Source: Actinomadura rudentiformis
GTDB lineage: Bacteria > Actinomycetota > Actinomycetes > Streptosporangiales > Streptosporangiaceae
Reading direction: 5' to 3'
Assembly (NCBI RefSeq): GCF_008923185.1
Contig: NZ_WBMT01000002.1
Coordinates: forward strand, 509,813 to 573,812
Length of the DNA stretch: 64,000 nucleotides
This document shows, piece by piece, positions 45,370 through 56,301 of the stretch; within the stretch, counting starts at the first letter, position 1, and every line of letters begins with the position of its first letter. The notes under the pieces were generated by a model. That model saw nothing but the letters and a program-made list of their open reading frames with translations, had not been told where the DNA came from and did no database searches. The translations under genes were made by a program, and so were the position numbers.

Positions 45370-46140
45370 CTATCGGCCGTCGCGGTCGCGGTGGCGATCG
45401 AGCCGCTTCTGGGCCTGCCTGCGGATGTCGTCCAGCTTCTTCCGGGTGTCGTCCTCGTCCTTGGCCTTGGGCGTCTGGAAGGGCCAGTCATCGTGCCCCT
45501 GCCGGCGGTGCTTGGGCGGCAACAGGTCTTCGAGCTTGCGCTTGAGGTCCTCGACACGGCGGCGTACCGGATCGGGCTCGGGCCCCTTCACGCCCGGACG
45601 GCCCTGAGCCGGCGCCACAGGCCCCGTGACCGGCGCCCTGCCCGGCGAGGGCGGGCGCCTCTTGGTTTCGAGCCGGACCACCAGCGGCTCGTCGGACACC
45701 TGGGGCGTCTGCGGGGCGGGGGCGGCGTCATGGGTCAGCCGGCCACCCGCGGCTGCGACGCCGGTGCTGGTCAGGACCACGCCCACGACTCCGAGGGCGA
45801 CGAACGTACGGGAGCCGCGGCGCCGGCCGCCCGGGGTGGCCGGATCGTTGCCGCCCGCCTCGCGCGCCGCCTGGTCAGGCACCGAATCCGGCCCGGTGGC
45901 ATCGCCGATGTCGAGTCCTGCGTCAACGTCGGCGACCAGTGCGTGCAACAGGCGCACGGCGGGCTCACAGGAGGCAGTGCGGCGGGCCGCCAGGTCGTCG
46001 AACAGCGCGTCGGTACGGCGTACGGCACTCAGATCCGCCTCCGGCGACGGGGGCGCAGGCGTCGGGCTCCCCGGTGTCGGGGGCGCGCCGGACATCGAAG
46101 GCTCGACCGGATCCGGGGCGCCGTGGCTCCGTTCCGTCAA
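45370..46140 (-). CDS. rsdA: Anti-sigma-D factor, RsdA-like membrane protein
   Basis: 256 aa single-pass protein. The cytoplasmic N-terminal part holds [19 protein letters not shown] (about 36-54), the sigma-binding helix type of RsdA. One membrane span is at about 111-132, followed by a Pro/Arg/Lys-rich extracytoplasmic tail ending [11 protein letters not shown] start overlapping the sigma stop (TTGA) couples the two in dosage. Release of sigma probably needs proteolysis, as known for mycobacterial RsdA. Confidence 0.8.
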   Translation of the reverse strand: MTERSHGAPDPVEPSMSGAPPTPGSPTPAPPSPEADLSAVRRTDALFDDLAARRTASCEPAVRLLHALVADVDAGLDIGDATGPDSVPDQAAREAGGNDPATPGGRRRGSRTFVALGVVGVVLTSTGVAAAGGRLTHDAAPAPQTPQVSDEPLVVRLETKRRPPSPGRAPVTGPVAPAQGRPGVKGPEPDPVRRRVEDLKRKLEDLLPPKHRRQGHDDWPFQTPKAKDEDDTRKKLDDIRRQAQKRLDRHRDRDGR

Positions 46141-46835
46141 GCGATCGACTCCTCTCGTGCCATCGCGCGCAACCGGGCCAGGGCCCGGTGCTGCGCGACG
46201 CGTACCGCCCCCGCGGACATGCCCAGCACATTACCGGTCTCCTCCGCCGACAGCCCCGCCACCACTCGCAACAACACCAGCTCACGCTGGTGATCGGGCA
46301 GGCGCGTCAGCAGATCGCGGGCGCGCTGCGCCTCGATGTAGCGCACCACGGTCTCCTCGGGACCCGGACGGTCGTCCGGTCCGTCCGGGAGGTCCTCGGT
46401 CGGCACGGCCGCGCGCACCGCGCTGCGCAGCGCATCAGCGATCTTGTGCGCGGCGATGCCGAAGACGAACGAGGCGAAGGGGCGGCCCATGTCGCGGTAG
46501 CGGGGCAGCGCGGACAGGACCGCGATGCAGACCTCCTGGGCCACGTCGTCGGCGATGTGGTACTGCCCGGAGACCCGGCCAAGGCGGGCCCGGCAGTAGC
46601 GGACCACCATCGGGCGGACGTGCCCGATGAGCACCTCGATCGCCCCCGGGTCACCCTGGACGGCAAGGCTCGTCAGCTCTTTGAGGTCGCCTTCGTCGGC
46701 CCCGCTCGAACGGACGGCGGCCGGGCGGACGACCCGCACCCCGCGTCCGACATCGGGAGCTGTCGGAGGGGCGTTCCCCCCCGAGGGCTCGGTAGCGCGC
46801 GCGGTCGTGGTCCCGGCGAAGGCTCCCTCGGTCAC
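46137..46835 (-). CDS. sigD: ECF sigma factor SigD-like
   Basis: 232 aa ECF RNA-polymerase sigma factor. Region 2 ([22 protein letters not shown] ... [16 protein letters not shown]) and region 4 ([21 protein letters not shown] ... [13 protein letters not shown]) are intact. N terminus carries a ~50-residue low-complexity extension; GTG at 46835 (VTEGAFAG) is chosen, but a start at 46880 cannot be ruled out. Co-transcribed with its anti-sigma factor; the pair sits between guaB and groEL. Confidence 0.88.
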   Translation of the reverse strand: MTEGAFAGTTTARATEPSGGNAPPTAPDVGRGVRVVRPAAVRSSGADEGDLKELTSLAVQGDPGAIEVLIGHVRPMVVRYCRARLGRVSGQYHIADDVAQEVCIAVLSALPRYRDMGRPFASFVFGIAAHKIADALRSAVRAAVPTEDLPDGPDDRPGPEETVVRYIEAQRARDLLTRLPDHQRELVLLRVVAGLSAEETGNVLGMSAGAVRVAQHRALARLRAMAREESIA

Positions 46836-46967
46836 GAGAGCATGATGCCCAGCGGGGTCGAGCCTGTCTCCCCCGTCCACGACAACGGAATGGTCACAGT
46901 GCGGGGACGAGCCCCCTGATATGACGCAACGCGGTCATTCGGTCGCTCATGGTTCCCCGAACCATGC

Positions 46968-46999
46968 GAAGGCCCCCACCCGGATGGGTGAGGGCCTTC
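46968..46999 (-). terminator. Terminator downstream of groEL
   Basis: Stem GAAGGCCCCCACCC (46968-46981) with GGGTGAGGGCCTTC (46986-46999), one mismatch, loop of 4 bases. Located between the groEL stop and the sigD start. Confidence 0.8.
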
Positions 47000-47021
47000 A
47001 CTCCGGTCGTTCAACCGAGGG

Positions 47022-48686
<1,665 letters not shown>

Positions 48687-48695
48687 TCACGCGAG

Positions 48696-48734
48696 CGCCC
48701 CGGACCCGCCCCTGCTTCGGGCGGATCCGGGGCG
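48696..48734 (-). promoter_or_regulatory. Hairpin in the groES-groEL spacer
   Basis: A 16-bp stem (48696-48711 with 48719-48734, one mismatch) with a 7-base loop in the 103-bp spacer. It may partly terminate transcription or stabilise the groES end of a processed message, giving different amounts of the two proteins. Confidence 0.7.
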
Positions 48735-48753
48735 TTGCATCACGTCTCGGTGA

Positions 48754-49062
48754 TTACTTCTCGATGATCGCGAGGACGTCGCGAGCCGAGAGAACGAGGT
48801 ACTCCTCGTTGTTGTACTTGACCTCGGTGCCCCCGTACTTGCTGTAGAGCACGACGTCGCCGACGCTCACGTCGAGCGGCACGCGCTCGCCCTTGTCGTC
48901 GACGCGTCCCGGGCCCACCGCAAGGACGGTGCCCTCCTGGGGCTTCTCCTTGGCGGTGTCGGGAATGACCAGGCCCGACGCGGTGGTGGTCTCGGCCTCG
49001 AGCGGCTGGACCACGATGCGGTCCTCAAGCGGCTTGAGAGCAACCTTGGTGGCGGTCGTCAC
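48754..49062 (-). CDS. groES: Co-chaperonin GroES
   Basis: 102 aa 10-kDa chaperonin. [25 protein letters not shown] near the N terminus includes the mobile loop, and [13 protein letters not shown] the C-terminal barrel. GTG at 49062 after GGGGAGG. First gene of the groES-groEL operon behind a housekeeping-type promoter and CIRCE. Confidence 0.95.
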   Translation of the reverse strand: MTTATKVALKPLEDRIVVQPLEAETTTASGLVIPDTAKEKPQEGTVLAVGPGRVDDKGERVPLDVSVGDVVLYSKYGGTEVKYNNEEYLVLSARDVLAIIEK

Positions 49063-49185
49063 GATCTGACCTCCCCTTCGTGGTGTCCTCGGCCGACCTC
49101 GGCGAGGCCGGCCGCACAGGTGGCAGAAGAGGCGACCCTGGACCGGCCTGTCGTCGCGGGTGCCAGACCGACCTTGTCGCTTTGG

Positions 49186-49212
49186 TTGGCACTCTCGCCT
49201 GGAGAGTGCCAG
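49186..49212 (-). promoter_or_regulatory. CIRCE operator (HrcA binding site)
   Basis: TTGGCACTC - nine bases - GAGTGCCAG, differing from the consensus TTAGCACTC-N9-GAGTGCTAA at few outer positions. It lies downstream of the -10 of the groES promoter, the standard repression position for HrcA. Confidence 0.95.
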
Positions 49213-49218
49213 TCATGG

Positions 49219-49247
49219 AGACTATGCAATCCCCGGTAGCCCGTCAA
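49219..49247 (-). promoter_or_regulatory. groES promoter
   Basis: Minus-strand -35 TTGACG (49247-49242) and -10 TAGTCT (49224-49219), with exactly 17 bp between. The transcript would start just before or inside the CIRCE element. Confidence 0.85.
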
Positions 49248-49322
49248 CACGAACACGGTCAAGGGCGAACACCGTCAACGGCGGCGCCTTCCGGCGTTCA
49301 TCGCGGCGCTACCGTCCACCCT

Positions 49323-50612
49323 ATGGACATCGCGGCGTTCGCAAGCCTTCTCACCCCGCCCGGCCAGGCGGTGCTCGCCGAGGCGGCCGGGTCGGACCTG
49401 AGCGAGAACGGGCTCATCACCACCGCGTCCCGGCTCCGCGAGCGCCACCCCGCCGACCTCGTCGCCGCCGCCCTCACCCAGGTGCGCCTCCGCGAGCGCG
49501 CCCGTGCCAAATTCGGCCGGGACGCGGCTCGGATGTACTTCACCCCCGCGGGTCTGGAGCAGTCCACCCGGGCGTCCGTGGCCGCGTACCGAGCTCGCCG
49601 CTTCGCCTCGTTCGCCTCGACGGAGCCGACGCTGGAGCTCGGGTGCGGGATCGGCGGCGACCTCATCGCCCGGGCTCGCGCGGGTGTGCCAGGTATGGGC
49701 GTCGAACTCGATCCGCTGACGGCCGCCGTGGCTCGGGCGAACGTGGATGCGTTCGGTCTCGGGGAGTCGGCGTCCGTCCGTGAGGGGGACGCCACGCGGG
49801 AGGACCCCGGCGGGTACGGGACGGTGTTCGCCGACCCTGGCCGGCGGACGGCGCGGGGGCGGGTCTTCGATCCCAGGTCGTACGAGCCGCCACTGGACAC
49901 GGTGCTGGAAATCGCGGGCCGGGCGGGCGGCGCGTGCGTGAAGGTGGCGCCCGGCATCCCGCACGAGGCGGTGCCGGACGGCGCCGAGGCCGAATGGATC
50001 TCGGTCGGCGGCGAGGTCAAGGAGGCCGCGCTCTGGCTCGGCGGGCTGGCCGGAAACGTACGCCGCCGCGCCACGCTGATCACCGAGGGAGACCGGGGAG
50101 GGGCGGGCGCGGCCGGCACGGACGTGGCTGAGCCGGGCGGGGCCGGGGCGTGGGTCGAGACGCTGACACCCGAGCCCGGGCTGGGCGATCCGGCCGTACG
50201 GGAGTGGGGCCGTTATCTGTACGAGCCGGACGGGGCCGTGATCCGCGCCCACCTGGTCGCCGAGGTGGCGGCACGGGTGAACGGCGGGCTCGCCGACCCG
50301 AAGATCGCCTATGTGACCTCCGACGAGCTCGTCCCGACGCCGTTCGCCGCCGCGTACGAGATCGAGGACGTGCTGGGCTTCTCGCTGAAGCGGCTGAAGG
50401 CCGAGCTGCGGCGCCGTGAGGTCGGCGTCCTGACGGTCAAGAAGCGCGGCTCGGCGGTCGATGTCGACCGGCTCCGGCGCGACCTCGGTTTCGCGCGGAA
50501 GGCGCCCAGGGGAGCGAAGGAGATGACGCTCGTGCTGACCCGGGTCGGCACGGCGCCGATCGCGCTGCTGACTCGCCCGGCGGACCATCGCGCCCTTAAT
50601 CAATCCCAATGA
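49323..50612 (+). CDS. SAM-dependent methyltransferase with THUMP-like domain
   Basis: 429 aa. Central class I methyltransferase: LELGCGIGGDLIARA (about 103-117), GVELDP (motif II), FADPGRRTARGRVFDP (motif IV, DPxRR type). The C-terminal ~90 residues match the THUMP-like domain of actinobacterial proteins often called class I SAM methyltransferase. ATG at 49323. Substrate unknown; the DPGRR motif and basic C terminus suggest RNA. Divergent from groES, so its promoter shares the region with CIRCE. Confidence 0.8.
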   Translation: MDIAAFASLLTPPGQAVLAEAAGSDLSENGLITTASRLRERHPADLVAAALTQVRLRERARAKFGRDAARMYFTPAGLEQSTRASVAAYRARRFASFASTEPTLELGCGIGGDLIARARAGVPGMGVELDPLTAAVARANVDAFGLGESASVREGDATREDPGGYGTVFADPGRRTARGRVFDPRSYEPPLDTVLEIAGRAGGACVKVAPGIPHEAVPDGAEAEWISVGGEVKEAALWLGGLAGNVRRRATLITEGDRGGAGAAGTDVAEPGGAGAWVETLTPEPGLGDPAVREWGRYLYEPDGAVIRAHLVAEVAARVNGGLADPKIAYVTSDELVPTPFAAAYEIEDVLGFSLKRLKAELRRREVGVLTVKKRGSAVDVDRLRRDLGFARKAPRGAKEMTLVLTRVGTAPIALLTRPADHRALNQSQ

Positions 50613-50772
50613 TCTCCATGTCGGCCGAGAACACCAAGTGACCACGGGCAACGCGCCACGGCAGAGCAAATCCTGAGCACTTTCCGGCATTGCGCGGACT
50701 ATGATTTACGACCGACCGGCAAGGGTGTATGAACCGGGCCGGGAAACGGCTCCGCCTGATCAGGAGGTGGCC

Positions 50773-50979
50773 ATGCAATGCCCCAAATGCCATGCGGGAA
50801 TGGTCGGCTACCAGCGCGACGGCATCCTGATCGAGCAGTGCATGTCCTGCCGCGCGGTCCTGATCGGTGAGTACGAGCTGGTCAGATTGGTGGAGACCTG
50901 CGGCTGCACGCTGCCGCCGCCCCTGCCCAGCAACGGGCACGGCGGGAGGCACTATGAGGGACGCCACCGCCGGAATTAA
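50773..50979 (+). CDS. Small TFIIB-type zinc-ribbon protein
   Basis: 68 aa. MQCPKCHAGMVGYQRDGI ... EQCMSCRAVLIG gives a CxxC-x~19-CxxC zinc ribbon of the zf-TFIIB family, with a further Cys pair (ETCGCTLP) downstream. The AGGAGG just before ATG 50773 fixes the start; the upstream in-frame ATG at 50701 has none. Ends in a basic tail GRHRRN. Role unknown. Confidence 0.78.
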   Translation: MQCPKCHAGMVGYQRDGILIEQCMSCRAVLIGEYELVRLVETCGCTLPPPLPSNGHGGRHYEGRHRRN

Positions 50980-51171
50980 GCAGAACACCCGAATCACCAC
51001 ACTCGTTGTGATCGGACACGTTCCGTACCACTCGGGAAACAAGCGCATTCTACAGAACTCGTAATGTTCCCTGCTCCCTCTCATAAGCGTGCTGGAGAAG
51101 CACTATGGTTGGGCCCTCACGATTCATTGCCGCGCGTTATTTAGCCGCGTCGGCACACGAAGGAGCATCGG

Positions 51172-52788
51172 GTGGAAACGAATCACAACTTCCTGCAGAC
51201 GGGGGGTCAACCGGTCTCGGACCGGATGCGGGAGTTGCTCGCCCGTGCGGCGCAGGACCACGTCTATGAACAGCGCTCACAGGGTCAGGTCCTGGATGAG
51301 ATACGCCAGCGACTGGAAGGTATGGAGTGGCTGCTCCGGGAGGTCCGGGAGCGGGAGCTCAACGGGCTGACGGGGCAGCTCGACAACGTGCGCGGGCAGG
51401 TCGACGACCTGTCCAGCAAACCGCCGGAGTGGGCCGAGGGACTTGCCGAGCACATCGAGGCGGTGGGCGAGCGGGTCAAGCCCGTCGCCGAACTGCCGGC
51501 GCTCTGGGCCGACGTCGGGGTCGTGGCCGAGAACGTCGATGAGGGGCTCACCCGGCTGCAGGCGGTGCTGGACTCCGCGCAGAACATCACCGACGCCACC
51601 CAGCAGGCGTCGCAGCGGATGGAGGAGATGACCAAGCGCCTGGACAAGCTCCAGGGAAGCATGGAGGCGGCCTCCGTCCGCTTCAACCGGCTGGACAAGT
51701 CACTGGCCGAGCTGGGGCACCGGGCTGAGAAGCTCGAACACTCGATCACCGGGGTCACCACGCGGGTGGACCAGTCGCTGGGCGAGATGGCCGAGCGCGT
51801 GGAGCAGGGCCTGGAGGCCGTCAACGGGCGGGTCGAGGGGGTCGGTGGACGGCTGGACGGGCTGGACGGACGGCTGGACGGGCTCGATGGCCGACTCGAG
51901 GGGCTGTCGGGCAAGCTGAACGGGCTGGACGGCCGGTTCGAGGGCATCGACGACCGGATCGACGGCGTCAACGACCGGATCGGCCAGCTCCCCGCCACGC
52001 TGGAGATCTCCGAGCTGCACCGCAAGCTGGCCGAGCTGGTCCAGCGTCCGGTGCTCGACCACAGCGACCGCTTCGACGCGCTCGAAAAGCACCTCGTCGA
52101 CGCGGTCGACCCGCTCATCGAGGAGCTGCGCGCCCGGCCGGACCGCGACGAGGTCAAGGCGACGATGTCCCAGATCGCCGAGACCGCCTACAGCGACGTC
52201 GCCAAGCGGATGGAGGAGTTCTCCAAGCGCTTCGAGGACGTCCACGAGGACGTGCGCAAGCGCATCGAGGGCATCCACGAGGAGGTCACCAAGAAGGTCG
52301 ACGGCGCCCTGGAGGAGTTCACCACCCAGGTGGAGATCGTGTCCCGGCGCGTCGAGTCGGTGCACATCGACGTCACCAAGCAGGTGGAGTCGGTGCACAA
52401 CGAGGTCTCCCGCCAGGTCACCGGCGTGCACGACGACGTCAGCAGGCGGATCGACGGCATCCACGACGACGTCACCAAGCAGGTCGACAGCATCCACGAG
52501 GACGTCACCAAGCGGGTCGGCGGCGTCCAGGAGGAGTTCGCCAGGCGCGTGGACGGCATGCACGACGAGGTCGCCCGCCGTGCCGCGGACGTGCAGACGG
52601 AGGTCGGCAAGCGGGTCGAGGGCGTCCAGACGGAGGTGGGCAAGAAGGTCGACAGCTTCCACGGCGACGTCACCAAGCAGGTGACGGCGGTGCACGAGGA
52701 CGTCCTCAAGCGGCTCTCGACGCTGGAGGAGACCATGCTGGCGCTGGCCGAGGCGCTGCTGCGCCCCCGCCGCGAGGGCAAGGACTGA
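51172..52788 (+). CDS. Large repetitive coiled-coil protein
   Basis: 538 aa, highly charged, no signal peptide or membrane span. N-terminal helical region (1-215). Residues 220-275 are eight 7-residue units of the RLDGLDG type. Residues 357-517 are fourteen 11-residue units such as VHEDVTKRVGG, interrupted once by a 7-residue unit. GTG start after AAGGAG. An 11-residue period predicts a right-handed or straight coiled coil, the heptads a left-handed one. It looks like a filament-forming or structural rod, perhaps binding DNA or membrane; related proteins occur in actinomycetes but the function is unknown. Confidence 0.82.
   Translation: METNHNFLQTGGQPVSDRMRELLARAAQDHVYEQRSQGQVLDEIRQRLEGMEWLLREVRERELNGLTGQLDNVRGQVDDLSSKPPEWAEGLAEHIEAVGERVKPVAELPALWADVGVVAENVDEGLTRLQAVLDSAQNITDATQQASQRMEEMTKRLDKLQGSMEAASVRFNRLDKSLAELGHRAEKLEHSITGVTTRVDQSLGEMAERVEQGLEAVNGRVEGVGGRLDGLDGRLDGLDGRLEGLSGKLNGLDGRFEGIDDRIDGVNDRIGQLPATLEISELHRKLAELVQRPVLDHSDRFDALEKHLVDAVDPLIEELRARPDRDEVKATMSQIAETAYSDVAKRMEEFSKRFEDVHEDVRKRIEGIHEEVTKKVDGALEEFTTQVEIVSRRVESVHIDVTKQVESVHNEVSRQVTGVHDDVSRRIDGIHDDVTKQVDSIHEDVTKRVGGVQEEFARRVDGMHDEVARRAADVQTEVGKRVEGVQTEVGKKVDSFHGDVTKQVTAVHEDVLKRLSTLEETMLALAEALLRPRREGKD
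51829..51996 (+). repeat. 21-bp in-frame repeats (heptad array)
   Basis: Eight consecutive units encoding RLDGLDG-like heptads, with Gly at fixed positions (unusual for a stable coiled coil). Confidence 0.85.
52240..52722 (+). repeat. 33-bp in-frame repeats (hendecad array)
   Basis: Fourteen units encoding VH-[D/E]-D-V-[S/T]-K-x-V-x-[S/G]-like 11-mers; after three units a 7-residue spacer (VSRRVES) shifts the phase once. 161 residues in all. Confidence 0.9.
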
Positions 52789-52827
52789 GGCCGCGTCCCT
52801 GGCGGCGGGCTCCGTTGATCACGGGAA

Positions 52828-52855
52828 GGTGGGGCGCCCACGAGGGCGCCCCACC
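52828..52855 (+). terminator. Terminator after the coiled-coil gene
   Basis: Perfect 12-bp stem GGTGGGGCGCCC / GGGCGCCCCACC with a 4-base loop, 39 bp after the stop codon. Confidence 0.88.
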
Positions 52856-52992
52856 GCCCCCGCGATCCCTCAAGGGACGCCCGGGAAGGCGGCACGGAGG
52901 AGGATCCTCCTCCCAAGAAACGCCGACGACGTGCGTTTCGTTACGTTCCGTCTTTGCAAAATCACTCTCAATACCCATCTGAATCCGTTTTC

Positions 52993-53949
52993 ATGGATCT
53001 CGTGACCCAGACCCCGGCTACCTGCCTTCCGATCGGCGCACCGCCCAGCCGCGCCACCCTGCGCTGGGTCGAGGAGTGCCTCGGCCGGGGCGCCGAGGTC
53101 AGGATGATCCGCCCACTGGCGGGCGGCGTCGCGCACGTCAACCACGCGCTCCTGGTGGAGAGCCGCTCGGGCAGCGCCCACCGTCTCGTGCTCCGCCGCT
53201 GGCTCCCCGCGGGTCCCGGCCGCCCGCACGACGCCTACTTCCCCCGGGGCGGCTCGGATTTCTCCCCCGAACGTGAGATCGCCGCGCTGGCCCTCCTGGC
53301 CGGTGCCGAGATCCCGACCCCCTCGCTGGTCGCCGCCGACCCCGCCGGCGCCTACGGCGACGCCCCGGCCCTGCTCATCACCCGGCTGATCGGGCACCCG
53401 CCCCGGCCGGCCCCCGACGACCTGCCCGAATACCTCATCCAGCTCGCGGCGGCGCTGCTGGGCGTGCATGCGCTGAGCGGCGCGTCCACGATGCCGCCGT
53501 ACGTCCCGTACAACCGGCTCGGCGTGCGCACACCGCCGGTGCACGCGGGCCGCGCCGAGCTCTGGCAGCGCGCGTACGACGTCGCGTCCAGGCCCGCGCC
53601 GGAGGCGCCGTCCCGCTTCATCCACCGCGACTACCAGCCGGACAACACGCTGTGGTCGTACGGGCGGCTCACCGGCGTCGTCGACTGGTCCGACGCCTCG
53701 TACGGCCCCGTCGCCGTCGACATCGCGCGGATGCGGCTGACCCTGGTGCTGCGGTACGGCAAGCCCGTGGCCGACCGGTTCCTGGCCGCGTTCGACCAGG
53801 TGTCCGGCGGCTACCCGCACGACCCGTACTGGGACGTGCAGTGCCTGCTGGACATGCTCCCGGAGGAACCCGGCCGGGTCATCAGCGAGGCCCACGTTCC
53901 GCTCATCGAGGACTATCTCGCGTCCCTGCTCGCCGAGCTCGAAGCCTGA
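52993..53949 (+). CDS. APH-type (aminoglycoside/choline) phosphotransferase family protein
   Basis: 318 aa kinase-fold protein. Catalytic loop FIHRDYQPDNTLW (HxDxxxxN, about 209-221) and metal motif GVVDWSDASYGP (DW/DFG equivalent). ATG at 52993 is preferred to TTG 52954 because the DNA before it is AT-rich and non-coding. The substrate (sugar, amino alcohol or antibiotic) cannot be told. A 19-bp tandem duplication covers its stop codon. Confidence 0.82.
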   Translation: MDLVTQTPATCLPIGAPPSRATLRWVEECLGRGAEVRMIRPLAGGVAHVNHALLVESRSGSAHRLVLRRWLPAGPGRPHDAYFPRGGSDFSPEREIAALALLAGAEIPTPSLVAADPAGAYGDAPALLITRLIGHPPRPAPDDLPEYLIQLAAALLGVHALSGASTMPPYVPYNRLGVRTPPVHAGRAELWQRAYDVASRPAPEAPSRFIHRDYQPDNTLWSYGRLTGVVDWSDASYGPVAVDIARMRLTLVLRYGKPVADRFLAAFDQVSGGYPHDPYWDVQCLLDMLPEEPGRVISEAHVPLIEDYLASLLAELEA

Positions 53950-53972
53950 TCGGGAGCTCGAAGCCTGATCGG
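53935..53972 (+). repeat. 19-bp perfect tandem duplication spanning a stop codon
   Basis: GAGCTCGAAGCCTGATCGG occurs twice in direct succession. The first copy encodes the last residues and TGA of the kinase gene; the second lies beyond the stop and adjoins the convergent tsaD gene. Confidence 0.95.
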
Positions 53973-53986
53973 CGGCCGGAGCAGGG

Positions 53987-55024
53987 CTAGAGCAGCACGT
54001 GCTCGATCGGCAGGCTGGAGTCGGCAGGCAGGTCGAGCTCTGACGGGGCCTTACCGGAGGCGACCAGCTCGGAGCCCAGCGCGGCCACCATGGCGCCGTT
54101 GTCGGTGCACAGCTTGGGCCTCGGCACCCGCAGCCGTACGCCCGCGGCCTCGCACCGTTCCTGGGCGAGGGCCCGCAGCCGGGAGTTGGCCGCCACGCCG
54201 CCGCCGATCAGCAGATCCTGAACGTCGTTGTCCTTGCAGACCCGCAGTGCCTTGTGGGTGAGGACGTCGACCACCGCCTCCTGGAACGAGGCGGCCACGT
54301 CCGCGACCGGCACCGGCTCGCCGGCGCGTTCCCTCGCCTCGACCCAGCGCGCGACGGCCGTCTTGAGGCCGGAGAAGGAGAAGTCGTAGGTGCCGTCGGC
54401 GTACTTGCCACGCGGGAACGCGATCGCGGCCGGATCGCCGTCGCGGGCCATCCGGTCGATCACCGGGCCGCCGGGGAAGCCGAGATCCAGCACCCGGGCG
54501 ACCTTGTCGAACGCCTCGCCCGCCGCGTCGTCCACGGTCGACCCCAGCGGCCGCACGTCGGTGGCCACATCGGGCACCAGCAGCAGCGAGGAGTGGCCTC
54601 CCGAGACCAGCATGGCCACGCAGGGCTTGGGCAGCGGGCCGTGTTCGAGCTGGTCGACGGCCACGTGCGCGGCCAGGTGGTTCACCCCGTACAGCGGCTT
54701 GCCGAGGGACAGCGCGTAGGCCTTGGCGGCGGCCACGCCGACCATCAGCGCGCCGGGCAGCCCCGGACCGGCGGTGACCGCGAACGCGTCGATGTCCTCG
54801 AACGCCACCCCGGCGTCGGCGAGCGCACGCTCCACGGTCGGCGTCATGGCCTCAAGGTGGGCCCGTGAGGCCACCTCGGGCACCACGCCGCCGAACCTGG
54901 CGTGCTGATCCACGCTGGAGGCGATCGCGTCGGCCAGCAGGGTGTGGCCACGGACGACGCCGACCCCGGTCTCGTCGCAGGAGGTCTCGATGCCCAGCAC
55001 CAGGGGCTCGGAGTCTCGGATCAT
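53987..55024 (-). CDS. tsaD: tRNA threonylcarbamoyladenosine transferase TsaD
   Basis: 345 aa ASKHA-fold enzyme that transfers the threonylcarbamoyl group to A37 of ANN-decoding tRNAs. N-terminal [15 protein letters not shown], iron site His pair in VNHLAAHV, and [11 protein letters not shown] near the C terminus. It ends the operon acpS...tsaB-rimI-tsaD; ATG overlaps the rimI stop. It works with TsaB and TsaE, also in this operon; TsaC is elsewhere. Confidence 0.95.
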   Translation of the reverse strand: MIRDSEPLVLGIETSCDETGVGVVRGHTLLADAIASSVDQHARFGGVVPEVASRAHLEAMTPTVERALADAGVAFEDIDAFAVTAGPGLPGALMVGVAAAKAYALSLGKPLYGVNHLAAHVAVDQLEHGPLPKPCVAMLVSGGHSSLLLVPDVATDVRPLGSTVDDAAGEAFDKVARVLDLGFPGGPVIDRMARDGDPAAIAFPRGKYADGTYDFSFSGLKTAVARWVEARERAGEPVPVADVAASFQEAVVDVLTHKALRVCKDNDVQDLLIGGGVAANSRLRALAQERCEAAGVRLRVPRPKLCTDNGAMVAALGSELVASGKAPSELDLPADSSLPIEHVLL

Positions 55025-55521
55025 GATTGCTCCCGGGAAAAGCCGACGGGCGCACGGCGAACCCCGCGCAGCTCGCGGCGCATCACGATGGCGTCCACGT
55101 TCGACGGCTGGTAGTAGCGCTTGCGGAGGCCGACCCGCTCGAAGCCGAACCGCTCGTACAACCGGCGCGCCGGGTCGTTGTCGGCGCGCACTTCCAGGAA
55201 GACGGCCTCACTGTCACGGCGGGCCGCCTCGTCGAGCAGCTCGGTGAGCAGCGCGGCGCCGATGCCCGCGCCCCGCCAGCCGGTCCGCACCCCGATGGTC
55301 TGCACGTCCGCCTGCCCGCCCGCGGCGGACAGGCCCGCATAGCCGACGATCTCCCGGTCGCCGGACTCGGCGATCACGTAGTGGCGAGTGCGCGGCTGGT
55401 CCGCCAGCTCACCGCGGAGCATCTCCTCGCTCCACGCGTCCTCGGGGAACAGCTCGCGCTCCAGCCGCAGGACGGCGGGCAGATCCTCGGAGGTCATGCC
55501 GCGCAGCAGAAACCTCGTCAT
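55021..55521 (-). CDS. rimI: Ribosomal-protein alanine acetyltransferase RimI
   Basis: 166 aa GNAT acetyltransferase for the N-terminal alanine of S18. Motifs [20 protein letters not shown] N terminus ([11 protein letters not shown]), [15 protein letters not shown] (acetyl-CoA loop, QxxGxG/A) and [24 protein letters not shown] overlaps on both sides. The conserved tsaB-rimI-tsaD order supports the name. Confidence 0.9.
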   Translation of the reverse strand: MTRFLLRGMTSEDLPAVLRLERELFPEDAWSEEMLRGELADQPRTRHYVIAESGDREIVGYAGLSAAGGQADVQTIGVRTGWRGAGIGAALLTELLDEAARRDSEAVFLEVRADNDPARRLYERFGFERVGLRKRYYQPSNVDAIVMRRELRGVRRAPVGFSREQS

Positions 55522-56228
55522 GGCCGCACTCCGCTCGGCGGCGTCGCGGGCGTCACCTTCTTGCGCGGGCCGGGCTCCTTGGCGTCAGGACGCCGCAGGT
55601 AGAGCGGCTCGGGCGGGAGCAGCTCCGGCCCGGCGCCGCCCGACAGGCGGGTCACCACCAGCTCCGCCAGCGCCGACGCAGTCGGCAGCAGCGGCACGGG
55701 GTCCTGGCCGGGTGTGCCCAGCACGTCGGCGTACAGGGCCGCGCCCTCGCCGATCACCGGCAGATCGCTGGGAGCCCCGTCGCGCACCTCGGTGGCCGGG
55801 CCGACTGCGGGTTCGGTCGTACGGGCACCCGCCGAGTCGTAACGGGCCCAGTAGACCTCCTTGCGCCGGGCATCGGTCGCCACGGCGAACGGCGTCATCC
55901 GGCCCGAGGCCCAGGCGATGACGTCCAGCGTGCAGACGCCGTGCACGGGGACGCGCAGCGCCTCACCCATGGCCCGTGCGGTGACCAGGCCGACGCGCAG
56001 GCCGGTGTAGGGGCCGGGGCCGACGCCCACCGCCAGCGCGCTGAGGTCCTCAGGTGCCGCCCCCGCCTCGGCCAGCACGGCCGCGATCGAAGGGGTGAGC
56101 AACTCGGTGTGCCGGCGCGGGTCGACCGCCTCGGCCGCCGCGCGGCCGACGATCCCCTCGCCCGGAGACCATTCGTACAGCGCCACGGTGACTGCGGCGG
56201 TCGCGGTGTCGAAAGCCAAGACGAGCAC
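55518..56228 (-). CDS. tsaB: t6A synthesis partner TsaB
   Basis: 236 aa non-catalytic TsaD paralogue that dimerises with it. N-terminal VLAFDTATAAVTVAL and the GPGPYTGLRVGLVTARAMG segment are diagnostic. GTG start. Its upstream flank (56229-56301) contains the AT-rich inverted repeat ACTAA-AAGC-TTAGT, possibly an internal promoter after the inserted upstream gene. Confidence 0.93.
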   Translation of the reverse strand: MLVLAFDTATAAVTVALYEWSPGEGIVGRAAAEAVDPRRHTELLTPSIAAVLAEAGAAPEDLSALAVGVGPGPYTGLRVGLVTARAMGEALRVPVHGVCTLDVIAWASGRMTPFAVATDARRKEVYWARYDSAGARTTEPAVGPATEVRDGAPSDLPVIGEGAALYADVLGTPGQDPVPLLPTASALAELVVTRLSGGAGPELLPPEPLYLRRPDAKEPGPRKKVTPATPPSGVRP

Positions 56229-56301
56229 GAACTAAAAGCTTAGTGCCCGTGACAGGCGGTGGGGCCCGCGCGAGACACCCCGAGGGTCACCGGGACCCCG
56301 T

